Below are positions 16,476-25,353 of a DNA stretch of 53,994 nucleotides, in pieces; position 1 is the stretch's first letter; each line of letters starts with the position of its first letter. The notes beneath the pieces were generated by a model. The model ran no database searches. It was not told where the DNA came from and worked only from the letters and a program-made list of their open reading frames with translations. The stretch is from Methanoculleus sp. UBA374 (GTDB lineage Archaea; Halobacteriota; Methanomicrobia; Methanomicrobiales; Methanoculleaceae), in contig DAYL01000034.1 of assembly GCA_002508705.1 (NCBI GenBank), forward strand, positions 127,483 through 181,476, written 5' to 3'. The position numbers and the translations under genes are program-made.

Positions 16476-17746
16476 CCCGCTCTGACCGCGTCCAGATACG
16501 CCCGCATCGCCGCCGCCCCGCCCATGGCGACCGAGTCCGGAATATCCCGGGGCGCGGTGGCGGTCCCCGCCACGTAGACCCCGGGTTTCACCGTGAGCAC
16601 GGGACCGGTCTTCTGGTCGGCGACCCCGAAGAACCCTGAATCGTCTCGCGGAAGGCCGAGCATCCGGCTGATCTCTTCCACCCCGTCGGCGGGTTCGAGC
16701 CCGACGGAGAGCACCACCAGGTCCGGGTAGAACGTCTCCACCTCGCCGGTCTCCGTGTTCTCTGCGACCATCATGAGGCGGCCGTCTCCTTCGAGCACCT
16801 CGCCGGGGAACCCGCGGACGAACCGGACCCCGAGCCGCCTCGCCCGCTCGTAGTATTCCTCGTAACCTTTGCCGTACGCCCGGATGTCGTTATAGAAGAT
16901 CGTGACCTCAATGTCGGGATTCTTCTCGCGGATCAGCATGGCGTTCTTCATCGCGGACATGCAGCAGACCCCGGAGCAGTACGGACGGTCGATGGAAAGG
17001 TCGCGGGAGCCGACGCACTGGACGAACGCCACACTTCGTGGGGGCCTGCCGTTTGAGAGGCGCTTCACTTTGCCTCCCGTCGGGCCGCTCGCGTTGATCA
17101 TCCGCTCGAACTCGAGGCTCGTGATCACGTCGGGGATGGTGAGATACCGCAACTGTGTCTTGCGTCCGGCGTCGAACGTCCCATACCCGGTCGTGACGAT
17201 GATGCTTGCCGCCGGGATCTCGATAACCCGTTCCTCATCCTCGCGGAGAATCGCCTCCTTGCCGCAGACATCGTAGCAGAGGCCGCACTCGATGCAGTGT
17301 TCCTTGTCCCTGACGACGATATCCGGGACCGCCTGGGTATGGGGCTTGTAGATTGCTTTTCTGACGCCGATGCCCGCGTCAAACCGGTTGTACACCTCTA
17401 CCGGGCAGATCTGGATGCAGTCTCCGCACCCGTTGCACTCATCCTCGATGATGTAGCGGGGGTGCTTTCTGACCCTGACCCGGAAGTTTCCGACCTCCCC
17501 CTCGACCGATTCGACCTCGGAACAGGTGTGGATGGTGACGTTCGGGTGCCGGGCGACCTCCACCATCTTCGGGGAGAGGATGCACATCGAGCAGTCGTTG
17601 GTGGGGAACGTCTTGTCGAGCTGGGCCATATGTCCGCCGATGGTCGGTTCACGCTCGATGAGGTGCACATGGATGTTGTGCGCCGCAAGGTCGAGCGCCG
17701 CCTGGATGCCGGAAACCCCGGCGCCGATGACCGCGACGTCAGTCAT
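16472..17746 (-). CDS. short HdrA-like FAD/iron-sulfur protein
   Basis: 424 residues. Resembles subunit A of heterodisulfide reductase: FAD-binding VAVIGAGVSGIQAALDLA at the start, then IGGHMAQLDKTFPTNDCSMC and CILSPKMVEVARHPNV, and two 4Fe-4S motifs (CNGCGDCIQICP and CIECGLCYDVCGK). Near the C-terminus PGVYVAGTATAPRDIPDSV is the second flavin-contact block. It is about 230 residues shorter than canonical HdrA. The ATG at 17746 overlaps the carbonic-anhydrase-like gene by 8 bp; an upstream start at 17779 is less likely. No HdrB or HdrC lies nearby, so partner and reaction are unknown. Confidence 0.85.
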   Translation of the reverse strand: MTDVAVIGAGVSGIQAALDLAAHNIHVHLIEREPTIGGHMAQLDKTFPTNDCSMCILSPKMVEVARHPNVTIHTCSEVESVEGEVGNFRVRVRKHPRYIIEDECNGCGDCIQICPVEVYNRFDAGIGVRKAIYKPHTQAVPDIVVRDKEHCIECGLCYDVCGKEAILREDEERVIEIPAASIIVTTGYGTFDAGRKTQLRYLTIPDVITSLEFERMINASGPTGGKVKRLSNGRPPRSVAFVQCVGSRDLSIDRPYCSGVCCMSAMKNAMLIREKNPDIEVTIFYNDIRAYGKGYEEYYERARRLGVRFVRGFPGEVLEGDGRLMMVAENTETGEVETFYPDLVVLSVGLEPADGVEEISRMLGLPRDDSGFFGVADQKTGPVLTVKPGVYVAGTATAPRDIPDSVAMGGAAAMRAYLDAVRAG

Positions 17747-18230
17747 GGCGGTACTTCCCCGCGAGTTTGATGTATTCATGCGCGTTTCGGACGTTTCCCT
17801 CCTGTTGCTCGGGTGTCGTCTCCCTGACCACTCTCCCGGGCACCCCGAGGACCAGCGAGCGCGGCGGGATCTCCTTTCCTTCGGTGACGACGGCGCCGGC
17901 GCCGATGATGGAGCCCTCCCCCACCACCGCGCCGTTCAGGACGACGGCGCCCATCCCGACGAGCACCCGGTCACGGATGGTGCAGCCGTGCAGGATGGCC
18001 CCGTGGCCGACCGAGACCTCCGCCCCGATCTCGACCGGGAAACCTGGCGTGGTGTGGACGACGGCGTTGTCCTGGATGTTCGAACCCGCTCCTACCGCGA
18101 TCCGGTCCCTGTCGCCCCGGATAACGGCGCCGAACCATACGCTCACGTCGTCGGCGAGCGTCACGTCTCCGATGACTGTTGCGTTCTCCGCGATATAGAC
18201 ACGGCTCCCCACAACCGATCCGCTCTCCAT
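17739..18230 (-). CDS. gamma-carbonic-anhydrase-like hexapeptide protein
   Basis: 163 residues of left-handed beta-helix hexapeptide repeats (GSRVYIAENATVIGDVTLAD ...). Zinc-ligand positions of gamma carbonic anhydrases are visible as HTTPG and SVGHGAILHG. The family trims a trimeric Zn or Fe enzyme that interconverts CO2 and bicarbonate, though many homologues have no shown activity. The ATG at 18230 starts the first repeat; the open frame upstream to 18779 is antisense to coaD. First gene of the four-gene minus operon. Confidence 0.85.
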   Translation of the reverse strand: MESGSVVGSRVYIAENATVIGDVTLADDVSVWFGAVIRGDRDRIAVGAGSNIQDNAVVHTTPGFPVEIGAEVSVGHGAILHGCTIRDRVLVGMGAVVLNGAVVGEGSIIGAGAVVTEGKEIPPRSLVLGVPGRVVRETTPEQQEGNVRNAHEYIKLAGKYRHD

Positions 18231-18338
18231 AGTATGTTCATATTGGTTGCGACGATACAAAATGTTCTCCCTCGACCACTCTTTTCCGCCCCGCCATCGA
18301 CCACTACCCATAAAACCCCTCACGGCAAACGCCTCCAG

Positions 18339-18797
18339 ATGAAAGTGATGGTCGGGGGGACGTTCGATCCTCTGCATGCCGGGCACCGGAAACTCCTTGC
18401 CCGCTCCTTTGAACTGGCGGGGCCTGACGGGGAGGTGATCCTCGGGTTGACGACCGACGAGTTTGCCGGCGCAAAGGTGCACCCGGTCCACTCGTATCAG
18501 GAACGGCTGGAGAACGTCGCATCTTTTATCCGGGAGCACGGTTACACCGCAACATGGCGGGTCGAGCCACTCTCCGACCGGTATGGCAGCGCCCTCGACG
18601 CGGATTTTGATATCCTCGTCGTCTCCGAGGAGACTTTCCCGGTTGCCGTGAAGATCAACGAACTCCGGCGGGAGCGGGGGAAAAGGAAGGTCGACCTCCA
18701 CGAGATCTCCTGCGTCCTCGCCGAAGACGGCCGGCGGATCTCGAGCACCCGGATCTACCGGGGGGAGATCGACGGACACGGGCGCCTGATCAGATGA
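18339..18797 (+). CDS. coaD: archaeal phosphopantetheine adenylyltransferase
   Basis: 152 residues of the nucleotidyltransferase superfamily. Motif GGTFDPLHAGHRKLLARSF holds the HxGH site, and the C-terminal RRISSTRIYRGEI is the ISSTxI motif. Homologues transfer AMP to 4'-phosphopantetheine in coenzyme A synthesis. The ATG at 18339 starts right at the first strand. The end overlaps pyrI by 8 bp, tail to tail. Confidence 0.92.
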   Translation: MKVMVGGTFDPLHAGHRKLLARSFELAGPDGEVILGLTTDEFAGAKVHPVHSYQERLENVASFIREHGYTATWRVEPLSDRYGSALDADFDILVVSEETFPVAVKINELRRERGKRKVDLHEISCVLAEDGRRISSTRIYRGEIDGHGRLIR

Positions 18798-19260
18798 TGT
18801 GGTTTGGGATGTCTTTCTTTTTGATCAGCCAGTCACAGTAGAGGCAGTGCAGCCCCTTCGGGAGCACCTCGAACGTGCTCTCCACCGGCTCGTTCGTGTT
18901 CGTGATGCAGCCGGGGTTCGGGCACCTGACCACACCTTTGAGGACACGCGGGGTCTCGACGCCTTTCTTCTCCGCCACCTGGTAGTCGCGGATGATGTTG
19001 ATCTTTGCGTGCGGTGCAAGCAGGGCTATCCGGTCGACCTCCTCCGTGCGGAGTTCCCGGTTCTCTATCTTGACGATATCCTTCTTTCTCATCCGCTTGC
19101 TTCTGACGTTCGTCGCGACACTCAGGCATTCGTGCGTCGAGCCGGTGATCCCGAGTATCCGGAGCACGTTCAATGCCTCACCGGCCGTGATGTGGTCGAT
19201 GACGGTGCCGTTCTTGATGGGGCTGATGATCAGCCCTCCTGACGGGTCTTTCCTGGTCAC
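18790..19260 (-). CDS. pyrI: aspartate carbamoyltransferase regulatory subunit
   Basis: 156 residues. N-terminal allosteric domain (ISPIKNGTVIDHITAGEALN, nucleotide-binding) and C-terminal zinc domain with four Cys (CPNPGCITNTNEP and HCLYCD). It forms the regulatory dimers of the PyrB/PyrI holoenzyme and lets CTP and ATP tune pyrimidine synthesis. ATGA overlap with pyrB. Confidence 0.97.
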   Translation of the reverse strand: MTRKDPSGGLIISPIKNGTVIDHITAGEALNVLRILGITGSTHECLSVATNVRSKRMRKKDIVKIENRELRTEEVDRIALLAPHAKINIIRDYQVAEKKGVETPRVLKGVVRCPNPGCITNTNEPVESTFEVLPKGLHCLYCDWLIKKKDIPNHII

Positions 19261-20153
19261 TTCATCACCTCATGGAGGAGCGCCATCCTGACAGGCACAC
19301 CGTTCTTTGCCTGCTCAAAGTAGCGTGCATAGGGCGTGCGGTCAACCGCCGGGTCGATCTCCCCGGCGCGCGGGAGGGGGTGGAGGATCATCAGGTGGTC
19401 CCGGACACCGGTGAACAGGTCGGGCGTGATCCGGTAACTGGACGCGACGTCGTAGTACGATGCCGAGTCCGGAAACCGCTCGCGCTGGATCCGGGTGACA
19501 TAGAGAACGTCGAGATCCCGGATCACCTCTTCCACGTCCGTATGCTCGATCACCTCCATCCCGCGCTCCCGAAGTTCGAGGGTGATACTTTCCGGCATCT
19601 CGAGGCCTCTCGGTGCGATTGTATGCAGGGTGACGCCGTAGAGGGAGAGGGCGAGCGCCAGTGAGTGTGCGGTCCTGCCGTAACGGAGGTCTCCGAGAAG
19701 TCCGACATGTATTCCGTCGATCGGCATCGACTGCCTGATGGTGTAGAGGTCGAGCAGCGTCTGGCTCGGGTGCTGCCCGGCGCCGTCCCCGGCGTTGATG
19801 ACCGGGACCGTGGCGAACTCGCTTGCCAGCCGGGCCGCTCCTTCCTTTGGGTGGCGGAGCACGATGGCATCCGCATAGCCGCTCACCACCCGGATGGTGT
19901 CGGCCAGCGTCTCTCCCTTGACGATGGAACTTGCTTCGACGGAATCGACGCTGATCGAGTCCCCGCCGAGCCGCGCCATGGCCGTCGCAAACGACATTCG
20001 CGTTCGGGTGCTGGGCTCAAAGAAGAGGAGAGCCGCAAGTTTGCCCTCAAGCATCCGGGGTCGGTACTTCCCGGTATCGAACTCCCGTGCCCGGTCCAGC
20101 AGGTAATCGAGATCGCTCCTTTCAAAATCGCGGATAGAGATTATGTGGTACAT
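19257..20153 (-). CDS. pyrB: aspartate carbamoyltransferase catalytic subunit
   Basis: 298 residues. Carbamoyl-phosphate loop FFEPSTRTRMSF, aspartate-binding HPSQTLLDLYTI, and the C-terminal HPLPRAGEIDPAVD. Catalyses the first committed step of pyrimidine synthesis. I place the start at the ATG at 20153 (MYHIISIRDFE); the frame continues upstream to 20276 without family similarity. First gene of the pyrBI operon. Confidence 0.97.
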   Translation of the reverse strand: MYHIISIRDFERSDLDYLLDRAREFDTGKYRPRMLEGKLAALLFFEPSTRTRMSFATAMARLGGDSISVDSVEASSIVKGETLADTIRVVSGYADAIVLRHPKEGAARLASEFATVPVINAGDGAGQHPSQTLLDLYTIRQSMPIDGIHVGLLGDLRYGRTAHSLALALSLYGVTLHTIAPRGLEMPESITLELRERGMEVIEHTDVEEVIRDLDVLYVTRIQRERFPDSASYYDVASSYRITPDLFTGVRDHLMILHPLPRAGEIDPAVDRTPYARYFEQAKNGVPVRMALLHEVMK

Positions 20154-20359
20154 CGTGTGGCTACCTTCCGGGGCTCCGGGCCCGGCCGGCGGGGGCGGTG
20201 CCCGAACCGTTCCGCCCTCCCGTCGTAACACGGACGAAAAGCCCTCTTCTCTCCTGGATAGTGGTTCGCCCCGCACCCACTAATACCTTTTTTTCCCGCC
20301 CGATGCACAACAACCTTTCTCATCTCCGCCCGCCTCATACTATGTCTGGAGGAGCGTTC

Positions 20360-20545
20360 ATGTCCGAAGAACGGGAAAAGTATGCCCCCGAGGTTTGTTG
20401 CCACTGCGGAGGGCTCGGGTGCCTCTATTGCGACAAGAAGGGTACCGTGATGGTGCTGCAGCCGTCGCGGAAGTGCAGGCACTGCGGCGGCGATTGCTGT
20501 ATTTACTGCGGCTACACCGGGTGGGAGCACCCGCTCCGGGAGTAG
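20360..20545 (+). CDS. 61-residue four-CxxC zinc-ribbon microprotein
   Basis: Small soluble protein with four CxxC knuckles in two paired modules: CCHCGGLGCLYC and CRHCGGDCCIYCGYTG, as in DnaJ-type zinc fingers. It likely binds two zinc ions. The ATG at 20360 has an ideal Shine-Dalgarno GGAGG (20348-20352); an ATG at 20342 lies ahead of that site and is less likely. Its stop is 6 bp from the end of the convergent tRNA methyltransferase gene. No function can be assigned. Confidence 0.75.
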   Translation: MSEEREKYAPEVCCHCGGLGCLYCDKKGTVMVLQPSRKCRHCGGDCCIYCGYTGWEHPLRE

Positions 20546-20551
20546 ACCCGC

Positions 20552-21277
20552 CTATTTCCGTGCAATCGTGATATAACCGCTGTGGGCGACCCGGGTCGAC
20601 GGCCTGGTCCCCCGGGCGGAGCGCGTCAGTTCCCGCTCCATGCACTCGTAGCAGTGGACGTCCCGGAAGAGCGGCGCCGCGGTATCGAGCGCGACGAACG
20701 TGTGCTCAAGGAACGGGGTGTAGCAGGCGAGGTAGCCCCCGGGCGAAAGAAGCGAGAAAGCGTGCTCCACGTGCGCCGGCGTTATCGTGAGGTCCAGGTG
20801 GACGACATCGAACTCTCCGGTTGCCGCGAGCATATCGGCCGCGATCACCTCAACGTTATCGAGCCGCGCGTTCCGGATGTTCTTCTCCGCGAGTCGGGCG
20901 AATTCCGGGCGCACCTCGTATGTCTTCACCTCGCGCGCGATCTTCCCGAAGTAGATTGCGGCAACCCCGCTCCCGGTCCCGGCGTCGAGGACCGTGTCCT
21001 CACGGTTCATCCCCGTGTAGGCGATCACGATCCCGATATCCTTCGGGAGCATGGGCGCCCCGCTCCTCTTCGCGTGGACGAAGAAATCGGTCGATCGGGG
21101 GCGAAGGACCCTGAACGGGACGCCGAGATGGGTCCTGATCTCGCCCCCGGGATTCATGCCCGCGAGCGCGCCGAGGTCGATCACCCCCCGGTCGGTGGAG
21201 AACGGCCCTTCGCTCGCCGTCACGAAGTACTCGCGGTCCTCACCGACAAGCAGGAGGCGTTCGCCGGCCTCGATCAT
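20552..21277 (-). CDS. trmI: tRNA (adenine-N1)-methyltransferase TrmI family
   Basis: 241 residues. N-terminal beta domain, then the SAM site LDAGTGSGVAAIYFGKI and the TrmI-type RPRSTDFFVHAKRSGAPMLP and PKDIGIVIAYTGM segments. Archaeal TrmI makes m1A at positions 57 and 58 of tRNA. The usual DLP motif appears as HLDLT. Operon with NAC upstream (4-bp overlap) suggests joint expression with translation factors. Confidence 0.92.
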   Translation of the reverse strand: MIEAGERLLLVGEDREYFVTASEGPFSTDRGVIDLGALAGMNPGGEIRTHLGVPFRVLRPRSTDFFVHAKRSGAPMLPKDIGIVIAYTGMNREDTVLDAGTGSGVAAIYFGKIAREVKTYEVRPEFARLAEKNIRNARLDNVEVIAADMLAATGEFDVVHLDLTITPAHVEHAFSLLSPGGYLACYTPFLEHTFVALDTAAPLFRDVHCYECMERELTRSARGTRPSTRVAHSGYITIARK

Positions 21278-21615
21278 TGCTGTGAGAGTTTCAGGATCGC
21301 TTCGGCGATATCGCCGCGGGTCTCGGTGAGCGCTTTGCGGGCAACCTCTTCCGTCGCCCCGGTCTGGGATGCGACGAGGGCGACGTCTTCGTCGGGGATC
21401 TCCGGGTCGGCCTCTTCAAATCGGGCCTCTCCCGTGAGCTGGTAGGTAGTGACCCCCTGCATGGTGGTCGCGACGACCTGGGCATCGTCAAAGACGTAGT
21501 TCCCCCGGGCCGTGGAGATCACTACCTTCTCCACGCCCTCGATCTCCTCCATCTCCATGCCCATCTGCTTCATCATCTGCTTCATCTTTTTCGGGTTTAT
21601 CTTTCCGGGAAACAT
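21274..21615 (-). CDS. nac: nascent polypeptide-associated complex protein
   Basis: 113 residues. A NAC domain (about 20-75) after the basic PGKINPKKMKQMMKQMG ribosome-binding start, followed by a C-terminal UBA domain (VASQTGATEEVARKALTETR). Archaeal NAC forms a homodimer at the ribosome exit. Overlaps the PUA gene by 19 bp upstream and trmI by 4 bp downstream. Confidence 0.95.
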   Translation of the reverse strand: MFPGKINPKKMKQMMKQMGMEMEEIEGVEKVVISTARGNYVFDDAQVVATTMQGVTTYQLTGEARFEEADPEIPDEDVALVASQTGATEEVARKALTETRGDIAEAILKLSQQ

Positions 21616-22094
21616 TCGGATCCTCTCCCCTGTCGTACTTTTACCGCTACACCGTAATTAAATGCCAGCATCTCCCGGCCGGAGAGCAGGGCCGTGCCGG
21701 TGGCGAGGAGCACGTCGTCCCCGGTCACCACCATCACCTCGTCTCCTGTGCGGATACGCGCGTCGGCGGCGACGACGTGCTTTGCCATCGTATTCTTTCC
21801 GTCCGCAATGAACGCCGCCACGTCTTCCTGCACCCTCACCCGGTAGGCCGGGGGGGGGAGATGCGCTGCGAGCCGCGCCGCTCCGACGATCCCGAGGGTC
21901 AGGCGGCCGTCCTGGGCCCTGACGGTGGCGAGCCTCTCTTTCCCGAGGCGCACCTGCCGGATGCGCCCCGTTGTGGAGAACTGGAAGGTGCACTCGTCGG
22001 GGAATACTGCAACTCCGGCCCCGGCGCCGAACTGGAAGTCAGCAATCGTCCGGATCCGCCGAAGCGAACTGTCTTTTGAGTACTCGGTTGACAC
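21597..22094 (-). CDS. PUA-domain RNA-binding protein
   Basis: 165 residues. The C-terminal 75 residues (FIADGKNTMAKHVVAADARI ... DDVLLATGTALLSGREM) form a PUA domain as in archaeosine transglycosylase tails and related RNA-binding proteins. The N-terminal part is the pre-PUA type. I take the GTG at 22094 as start; it overlaps the DHH gene by 56 bp, and no later start preserves the N-terminal domain. Likely acts on tRNA or rRNA; target unknown. Confidence 0.8.
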   Translation of the reverse strand: MSTEYSKDSSLRRIRTIADFQFGAGAGVAVFPDECTFQFSTTGRIRQVRLGKERLATVRAQDGRLTLGIVGAARLAAHLPPPAYRVRVQEDVAAFIADGKNTMAKHVVAADARIRTGDEVMVVTGDDVLLATGTALLSGREMLAFNYGVAVKVRQGRGSECFPER

Positions 22095-23442
22095 AATCAA
22101 CAAACTCCTCTTCTGTGTCGTGGGGGATGAACGCCCCGGCCGCAATCCGGTGCCCGCCGCCGGCGCCGCCTACCGCTGCCGTCGCCTCAACGAGCGCCGC
22201 GCAGAGGTCGACTCCGCGGTCAAGCGCCCACTCGTTCGTCCGCATTGAGACCTTCGTGGTCTCCGGTTCGTCCACCATCGCGGCGAGCACCATCATCGGC
22301 TTTCTCCAGTTCAGTTTGGAGAGCGCCATGCCCGCCCCGATCCCGACGATGGTGTCGGGGAACCGGTCGCCGGTGTTGATGTACTGCAGGTGGGACAACT
22401 CCGTCACCCCGGTTTCAAGGATATACTGGAGCAGGTCGCGGATGACCGCCCGGTGGTGGCCGAGCATGTACTCCGCGTCGCGGTAGGCTTCGGCGCGGTC
22501 GCCGCGGCAGATGCTGCTCCCGACTTTCGGCTTTGCCCATCTGCCGCAGGCGTTGAGCAGCGTGGCGTACTCGGAGGCGTTCCTGAGCGCCGTCCGTTCC
22601 GGCTCGTCCGGGAATATGTAGGTCTCGGCGAGCAGACGGTCGGTGTCTCTCCCGTGTGCGATGAGCTGCTGGACAAGAGCGCTGATGATCTTGCGCCGGT
22701 CGTCGAACGGGAGTTCTTCCCAGACGAGCCAGCCTCCCCGGGGCGTCTTCAGTTCGACATCGAGTTTTTCGAGGAACCGGAGCGCCGTGTTCGGGTTGTT
22801 TGAGATCCCGTCGATGTAGGGGTCGTCGCAGTAGCCGAGGCAGACATGGACCGGGCGGGTGGACGTCCCGTAGCAGTTCAGGTCCCGGTCCTGCACGACG
22901 ATGTTGCCGTACTCCACGCCGTCCTGGGCGATCTCGCGTGCCGGGCCGACCAGCCCGCAGTTCTCCCGGGCCATCATATCCCCGACGTTCCCGACCACGG
23001 CGAGTTTGGCAAGGTCGATGTTCGTCGGGTCGATTGCCTTCGCAACCAGGTACGCGATACCAGCCGCACTCATCCGCGTAATCCCGTAATCGAGGCAGTT
23101 CACCCGGGGGTAGGCCGTGTCGCAGGGCTGGCTGATGTGGTGATCGAGGATCAGGACCTCGTCCGCCGAGAGACCGTGCGCCGACAGAAGGTTCTGCTGG
23201 CCGGCCCCTAGGTCGGTGAAGAGTTTTAAGGAACTATCCTTCGGAACGTGGCGCATTGCCATCGGCTCAAGCTGGCGGACGAAGATGGACTCGACCGGCA
23301 TACCCTCGCGGGAGAGCGCCTGTGCGAGAATGGACTCCGTGCTGATGCCGTCGGCGTCGATGTGAGAGACGACCGTCACCGACTCCGCTTCACAGATCCG
23401 ATCCGCCGCCCTCCGTACATCTGTTTCGAGGCCCATCTCCAT
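22039..23442 (-). CDS. DHH-family phosphoesterase (RecJ-like/GAN type)
   Basis: 467 residues. Motif II is VSHIDADGISTESIL, motif III ILDHHISQP, later GNVGDMMAREN, and a glycine-rich DHHA1 C-terminus GAGGGHRIAAGAFIP. Archaeal members are single-strand exonucleases linked to the replisome (GAN), or act in nucleotide turnover. I take the ATG at 23442 (MEMGLETDV); the frame upstream to 23772 is non-homologous. Heads the operon DHH-PUA-NAC-trmI. Confidence 0.9.
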   Translation of the reverse strand: MEMGLETDVRRAADRICEAESVTVVSHIDADGISTESILAQALSREGMPVESIFVRQLEPMAMRHVPKDSSLKLFTDLGAGQQNLLSAHGLSADEVLILDHHISQPCDTAYPRVNCLDYGITRMSAAGIAYLVAKAIDPTNIDLAKLAVVGNVGDMMARENCGLVGPAREIAQDGVEYGNIVVQDRDLNCYGTSTRPVHVCLGYCDDPYIDGISNNPNTALRFLEKLDVELKTPRGGWLVWEELPFDDRRKIISALVQQLIAHGRDTDRLLAETYIFPDEPERTALRNASEYATLLNACGRWAKPKVGSSICRGDRAEAYRDAEYMLGHHRAVIRDLLQYILETGVTELSHLQYINTGDRFPDTIVGIGAGMALSKLNWRKPMMVLAAMVDEPETTKVSMRTNEWALDRGVDLCAALVEATAAVGGAGGGHRIAAGAFIPHDTEEEFVDCVNRVLKRQFASADPDDC

Positions 23443-23861
23443 AGTAGTGCGTCGCGAGATGTCAATAAAGCGTGGGTGCATGGGACTCTTTGGGCAGTCC
23501 TTCTTAAGGGTCTGTTTTGTTCCTTGTGTCGTTCTACACACACCCATGCAGGGATTTCTATCGGACAACTCCGTTCCTGAAACTGAAGGAACGTCGTTCC
23601 TCGGTGCTCGTGCTCCGGATGTTCCTTCCGTCGCATATCGCCTCGCACCGCCCCCGCCCCGGCGGGGCGGGTGGGGCTGACGAGATGTGCGATCTTGCGA
23701 GTGGAGACAGAGGATGCCCCCACGGTCCACTGTACCGGTTTTCCCCCGCTTCGGTCGCTTTGCTCCGTCCAAACCCTGTCCTCGCCCCCCGCCTCTTCAA
23801 AAGATATCTAAGATAATAGCACCATAGCACCGATCATACAACCTTTCCGGAGAGACGGTAC
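23443..23861. other. 419-bp divergent intergenic region
   Basis: Separates the DHH operon (minus) and nnr (plus). It contains an inverted repeat CGTTCCT/AGGAACG around 23571-23592 and a C/G-rich run (CCGCCCCGGCGGGGCGG, 23651-23669). AT-rich segments near 23810-23822 fit the nnr promoter. No gene with any recognisable feature. Confidence 0.5.
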
Positions 23862-25265
23862 ATGGCGACAAACGAAATGCGTGAATTTCTGGAGACCGGC
23901 GTGATCGACGCCGGCAGGATGCGGGCGGTCGAGGGGAACGCTGTTGCGCTCGGCCATTCGTCGCTTTCGATGATGGAGAGCGCAGGGAAGGCGACCGCCG
24001 ATGCCGTCCTTGCATATGGGCCCTCCCGCGTTCTCATCCTCTGCGGGAGGGGGAACAACGGCGGCGACGGGATGGTGGCGGCGCGGTACCTCCAGCACCT
24101 CGACGCGGTCGACGTCGTCTGCCCCGACTGCGACCCGATGACTCCTGCGGCCGCTGCTCAGGAATCCCTCCTCCGGCACTGCTCCGTTGTCCTTCACCGG
24201 GTCCGGTGTGCCGCCGAGACCGATCGGCTCGGCCCTCTCTTTACCGCAGCCGACGTCATCGTCGACGCGATGATCGGCACCGGGCTCTCGGGGGCGGTGC
24301 GGGAACCGTTTGCAACCCTTGTCGCCCGGGCAAACGCAAGCGGGGCACCGGTCGTCGCCGTCGATATCCCCACCCCCGGCATCCGGGCGGCGAAGATAGT
24401 ATCGTTCCACCGGCCGAAGGTGGAGGGTGCGGATGTGGCGGATATCGGCATCCCCCTCGAAGCGGAGGTCTATACCGGTCCCGGCGACCTCACCCTCGTC
24501 CCGGCACGGGCATCCGGAGCCCACAAGGGCGCCGGGGGCGAGGTGCTGGTGGTTGGGGGCGGGCCCTACCAGGGGGCGCCCTACATCGCGGCGATGGGTG
24601 CGCTCCGCGCCGGGGCCGATATCGTCCGGATAGCCTCTCCCGCCTACATCCCCATGCCCGACCTGATCTACGAGCGCCTGGAGGGGAGGGTGATCACGAG
24701 CGATCACCTGGAGACGATCCTCCGGCTCGTTGAACGGGCCGATGTGGTTGTCTGCGGCATGGGCCTCGGGACCAGGAGCCATGACGTCGTGCTCGCCATC
24801 GCCGGGGCGGCGAAACGAGCGGTCTTTGATGCCGATGCGCTCGCCCTCCCCCTGCCGGCGGCTGAAGAGACGGTCTACACCCCGCACGCCGGAGAGTTCG
24901 CGAGAATTTTCCGGACGGAACCGCCGGCGGACCTTGTGGAGCGCGGCCGGTGCGTGAAGGCCGCCGCAACGACTGGGACCATCCTGCTCAAAGGTCCGGT
25001 CGACGTCGTCTCCGACGGGGCGCGGGTCAGGTTCAACCGGACCGGAACCCCTGCCATGACCACCGGGGGGACGGGCGACCTGCTCGCCGGTGTCACAGGG
25101 GCGGGCCTCTGCCATCTCCCCGCGTTCGAGGCGGCCTGCATCGCCGCGTACGCAAACGGCAGGGCCGGTATGCAGGCCGCGGAGGAGCGCCGGTGCGGGA
25201 TGCTCGCCACCGATATGCTGGACTACATTCCGGAAGAACTCTTCGGGGGCGAAACACCGAAATAA
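23862..25265 (+). CDS. nnr: bifunctional NAD(P)H-hydrate epimerase/dehydratase
   Basis: 467 residues. N-terminal YjeF epimerase domain with GRGNNGGDGMVAARYL and the IVDAMIGTGLSG loop; C-terminal ribokinase-like ADP-dependent dehydratase domain with GAHKGAGGEVLVVGGG and TTGGTGDLLAGVTGA. It repairs hydrated NADH and NADPH. Full-length fusion, as usual in archaea and bacteria. Followed 89 bp later by moaC. Confidence 0.95.
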   Translation: MATNEMREFLETGVIDAGRMRAVEGNAVALGHSSLSMMESAGKATADAVLAYGPSRVLILCGRGNNGGDGMVAARYLQHLDAVDVVCPDCDPMTPAAAAQESLLRHCSVVLHRVRCAAETDRLGPLFTAADVIVDAMIGTGLSGAVREPFATLVARANASGAPVVAVDIPTPGIRAAKIVSFHRPKVEGADVADIGIPLEAEVYTGPGDLTLVPARASGAHKGAGGEVLVVGGGPYQGAPYIAAMGALRAGADIVRIASPAYIPMPDLIYERLEGRVITSDHLETILRLVERADVVVCGMGLGTRSHDVVLAIAGAAKRAVFDADALALPLPAAEETVYTPHAGEFARIFRTEPPADLVERGRCVKAAATTGTILLKGPVDVVSDGARVRFNRTGTPAMTTGGTGDLLAGVTGAGLCHLPAFEAACIAAYANGRAGMQAAEERRCGMLATDMLDYIPEELFGGETPK

Positions 25266-25353
25266 CGTTCCGGCCCGCTTCCGGTCACTCCGAGGCGCTC
25301 CCGAAAACGCCCTCTTTTATCCCCGAAGAACGAGAAGATCTCCTGCGATACCC

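Noticed and set aside
15561..16577. 338-codon plus-strand frame opposite mtnA
   Set aside because: Antisense shadow of mtnA in a GC-rich region.
16472..17746. A heterodisulfide reductase operon
   Set aside because: No hdrB, hdrC or mvhD is adjacent and the protein is shorter than true HdrA, so only HdrA-like is claimed.
17746..18779. Long minus frame antisense to coaD that extends the carbonic-anhydrase-like gene
   Set aside because: Only the part from the ATG at 18230 has hexapeptide repeats; the rest mirrors the coaD coding sequence.
23808..25115. 435-codon minus-strand frame opposite nnr
   Set aside because: It is the antisense shadow of a well-matched GC-rich gene; no domain is visible.
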